From: Ruegeria lacuscaerulensis | GTDB lineage: Bacteria; Pseudomonadota; Alphaproteobacteria; Rhodobacterales; Rhodobacteraceae | Length of the DNA stretch: 64,000 nt | Direction: 5' to 3' | NCBI RefSeq assembly: GCF_013031245.1 | Contig: NZ_WPZL01000010.1 | Coordinates: 62,001 to 126,000 of the forward strand | Shown: one piece after another, positions 62,825 through 64,000 of the stretch | How positions within the stretch are numbered: the stretch's first letter is position 1 | Layout: every line of letters starts with the position of its first letter | Notes under the pieces: model-generated | Told to the model about the DNA's origin: nothing | The model's database searches: none | What the model saw: only the letters and a program-made list of their open reading frames with translations | Position numbers and translations under genes: made by a program

Positions 62825-63370
62825 TTGCCCTATCCTCAAAACCAGATACCGCTTTGCCCCGCCCCGTTGGCGGCGGCGCTGCGGGTTATACCACTCGCGC
62901 CGCTGTCACTTTCACTGACTGTGTTTTCCCGCAAGATCGCAAGGAACAATCCCGGCTTGATCAACCGCCTCGGCGAATTTGACACCACCGACTTTGTTCT
63001 CGACCCGACTGATCTGCCGATAGTGCTGTGCCTCAACCCAAATGGAGGCCTGCCAAAAGTGAAGCTCACCCGACGACGGCAGGCAAAAGGCTCAACGCGG
63101 ATTTCCGGTCCACTGGCCGCGCTGCTTGGGCTGGTCCACGGCGCATTCGATGGCGATGCCCTGTTTTTCTCACGCGATCTCGTGGTCGAAGGCGATACGA
63201 GTGCGGCTCTGGCTTTACGCAATGCAGTTGACGATGCGGAACTGAATCTGGCCCTGGAGGCGGCATCGCTTTCGGGACCGTTTGCACGCCCGATACAACA
63301 GTTAATAGCTCTAGCAGAGCGCCAGACGGGGCTCTGCCTGACCAGGCCAGAGGACGCCGCGCTATGGTGA
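62825..63370 (+). CDS. ubiT: UbiT-like SCP2-domain lipid-binding protein
   Basis: 181 residues from TTG 62825, five bases after AGGAGG. PLAPLSLSLTVFSRKIARNN PGL, DTTDFVLDPTDLPIVLCLNP and TRISGPLAALLGLVHGAFDG DALFFSRDLVVEGDTSAAL are SCP2/UbiT motifs. UbiT binds ubiquinone precursors in the oxygen-independent pathway with UbiU and UbiV. Its stop overlaps the ubiU start. Divergent from ubiD with an FNR-like box between. Confidence 0.85.
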   Translation: MPYPQNQIPLCPAPLAAALRVIPLAPLSLSLTVFSRKIARNNPGLINRLGEFDTTDFVLDPTDLPIVLCLNPNGGLPKVKLTRRRQAKGSTRISGPLAALLGLVHGAFDGDALFFSRDLVVEGDTSAALALRNAVDDAELNLALEAASLSGPFARPIQQLIALAERQTGLCLTRPEDAALW

Positions 63371-64000
63371 TGGAAATTGTTTGCCCGGCGGGCACCCCAG
63401 CCGCACTTCGCGCGGCGGTGAAGGCAGGGGCCCACACTGTCTACTGTGGTTTCAACGACGAAACCAATGCGCGCAACTTTCCGGGCCTGAACTTCGACCG
63501 GGCGGAAATGCGCGCCGGGGTGGATTTTGCGCATGCGCATGGCTCCAAGGTGCTGGTTGCCATCAACACCTTTCCCCGCGCTGGCGATGAAGCAATCTGG
63601 CACCGCGCGGTTAGTGCTGCCGAAGCCAGCGGCGCGGACGCGGTTATTCTGGCTGACCTCGGCCTGCTGGATTATGCGGCCCGAAACCATCCCGGATTGC
63701 GTAGGCATCTTTCAGTGCAGGCCGCAGCAGCAAACGCCGATGTCATCAATTTTTACGCGGATACCTTTGGCGTAAAACGCGTCGTTCTGCCCCGCGTCCT
63801 GTCAGTGCCCGAGATTGCCGCGATCAATTGCGAAACCAAGGTCGAGACCGAAGTGTTTGTCTTTGGCGGGCTTTGCGTGATGGCGGAGGGGCGTTGCTCG
63901 TTGTCATCCTACGCCACAGGATTGTCACCCAATATGAACGGCGTCTGCTCACCGGCAAGCCACGTCGAGTACAACGAACAACAGGGCGTGCTGGATGCCC
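63364..64000 (+). CDS. ubiU: UbiU-like U32-family hydroxylase subunit (partial)
   Basis: 212 residues before the window edge. ATG 63364 overlaps the ubiT stop. MEIVCPAGTPAALRAAVKAG AHTVYCGF opens the U32 fold. ETEVFVFGGLCVMAEGRCSL SSYATG holds the first cysteines of the [4Fe-4S] site. It pairs with UbiV, presumably encoded just beyond 64000, to hydroxylate ubiquinone precursors without O2. Confidence 0.9.
   Translation, partial: MVMEIVCPAGTPAALRAAVKAGAHTVYCGFNDETNARNFPGLNFDRAEMRAGVDFAHAHGSKVLVAINTFPRAGDEAIWHRAVSAAEASGADAVILADLGLLDYAARNHPGLRRHLSVQAAAANADVINFYADTFGVKRVVLPRVLSVPEIAAINCETKVETEVFVFGGLCVMAEGRCSLSSYATGLSPNMNGVCSPASHVEYNEQQGVLDA

Overview
The window looks like a chromosome or large replicon of a marine alphaproteobacterium of the Roseobacter/Rhodobacterales type. 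The grounds are moderately high GC, many TRAP transporters, opine-type and D-amino-acid oxidase operons, AglR/AglE-type sugar uptake, an NDUFA9-like protein and UbiT/UbiU genes. This is inferred from gene content. I saw no rRNA, tRNA, CRISPR array or phage.

Layout. (1) 1-3217: edge of an alpha-glucoside-type ABC sugar system (aglF partial, aglE) divergent from its LacI-type repressor, with two similar operators. (2) 3218-5306: a gene graveyard holding a frameshifted, truncated GH1 glucosidase, abutting IS6-type and IS30-type transposase remnants, and a decayed iron-chelate ABC permease/ATPase. (3) 5307-15905: an aerobic tryptophan/anthranilate catabolic island with two MarR regulators, a fused flavin monooxygenase/old-yellow-enzyme (anthraniloyl-CoA type), a crotonase, an acyl-CoA dehydrogenase, an aryl-CoA ligase, tryptophan 2,3-dioxygenase, kynureninase and RidA. 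No kynurenine formamidase is present. (4) 16420-20631: an orphan outer-membrane barrel-like protein and a CPA1 antiporter with a C-terminal cyclic-nucleotide-binding-like domain. (5) 20725-29032: a LysR-controlled TAXI-TRAP operon with a DadA-like oxidase, an Asp/Glu-type racemase, a TauE/SafE exporter and a D-cysteine-desulfhydrase-family lyase. (6) 29120-36232: a second LysR-controlled operon on the opposite strand, with a DctQMP TRAP transporter, a three-subunit HcnABC/opine-oxidase-like dehydrogenase and RidA. A strong bidirectional terminator separates (5) from (6).

(7) 36531-54089 is the most unusual part. It is a complex I locus with circularly permuted gene order: J-K-[MrpD-like]-[84-aa membrane protein]-[MrpD/NuoL-like]-M-N-A-B-C-D-E-F-G on the minus strand. 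nuoH, nuoI and a CBS-domain gene lie on the opposite strand, and an NDUFA9-like gene lies upstream of nuoJ. No canonical NuoL is visible. Two MrpD-like subunits take its place; one of them lacks the TM7 lysine but carries a NuoL-like C-terminal tail. NuoG has the FDH-type extra cysteine set. A 7-residue leader ORF overlapping a perfect hairpin precedes nuoA.

(8) 54381-64000: a giant SAM-cyclase-AAA-TPR signalling protein, a DEAD-box RNA helicase, then ubiX-ubiD divergent from ubiT-ubiU (O2-independent ubiquinone synthesis) with an FNR-like box between them.

The loci in (4), (7) and (8) concern ion and redox bioenergetics, and those in (1), (3), (5) and (6) scavenging of sugars and amino-acid derivatives. 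All functional statements come from reading motifs and context by eye. No database search was run.
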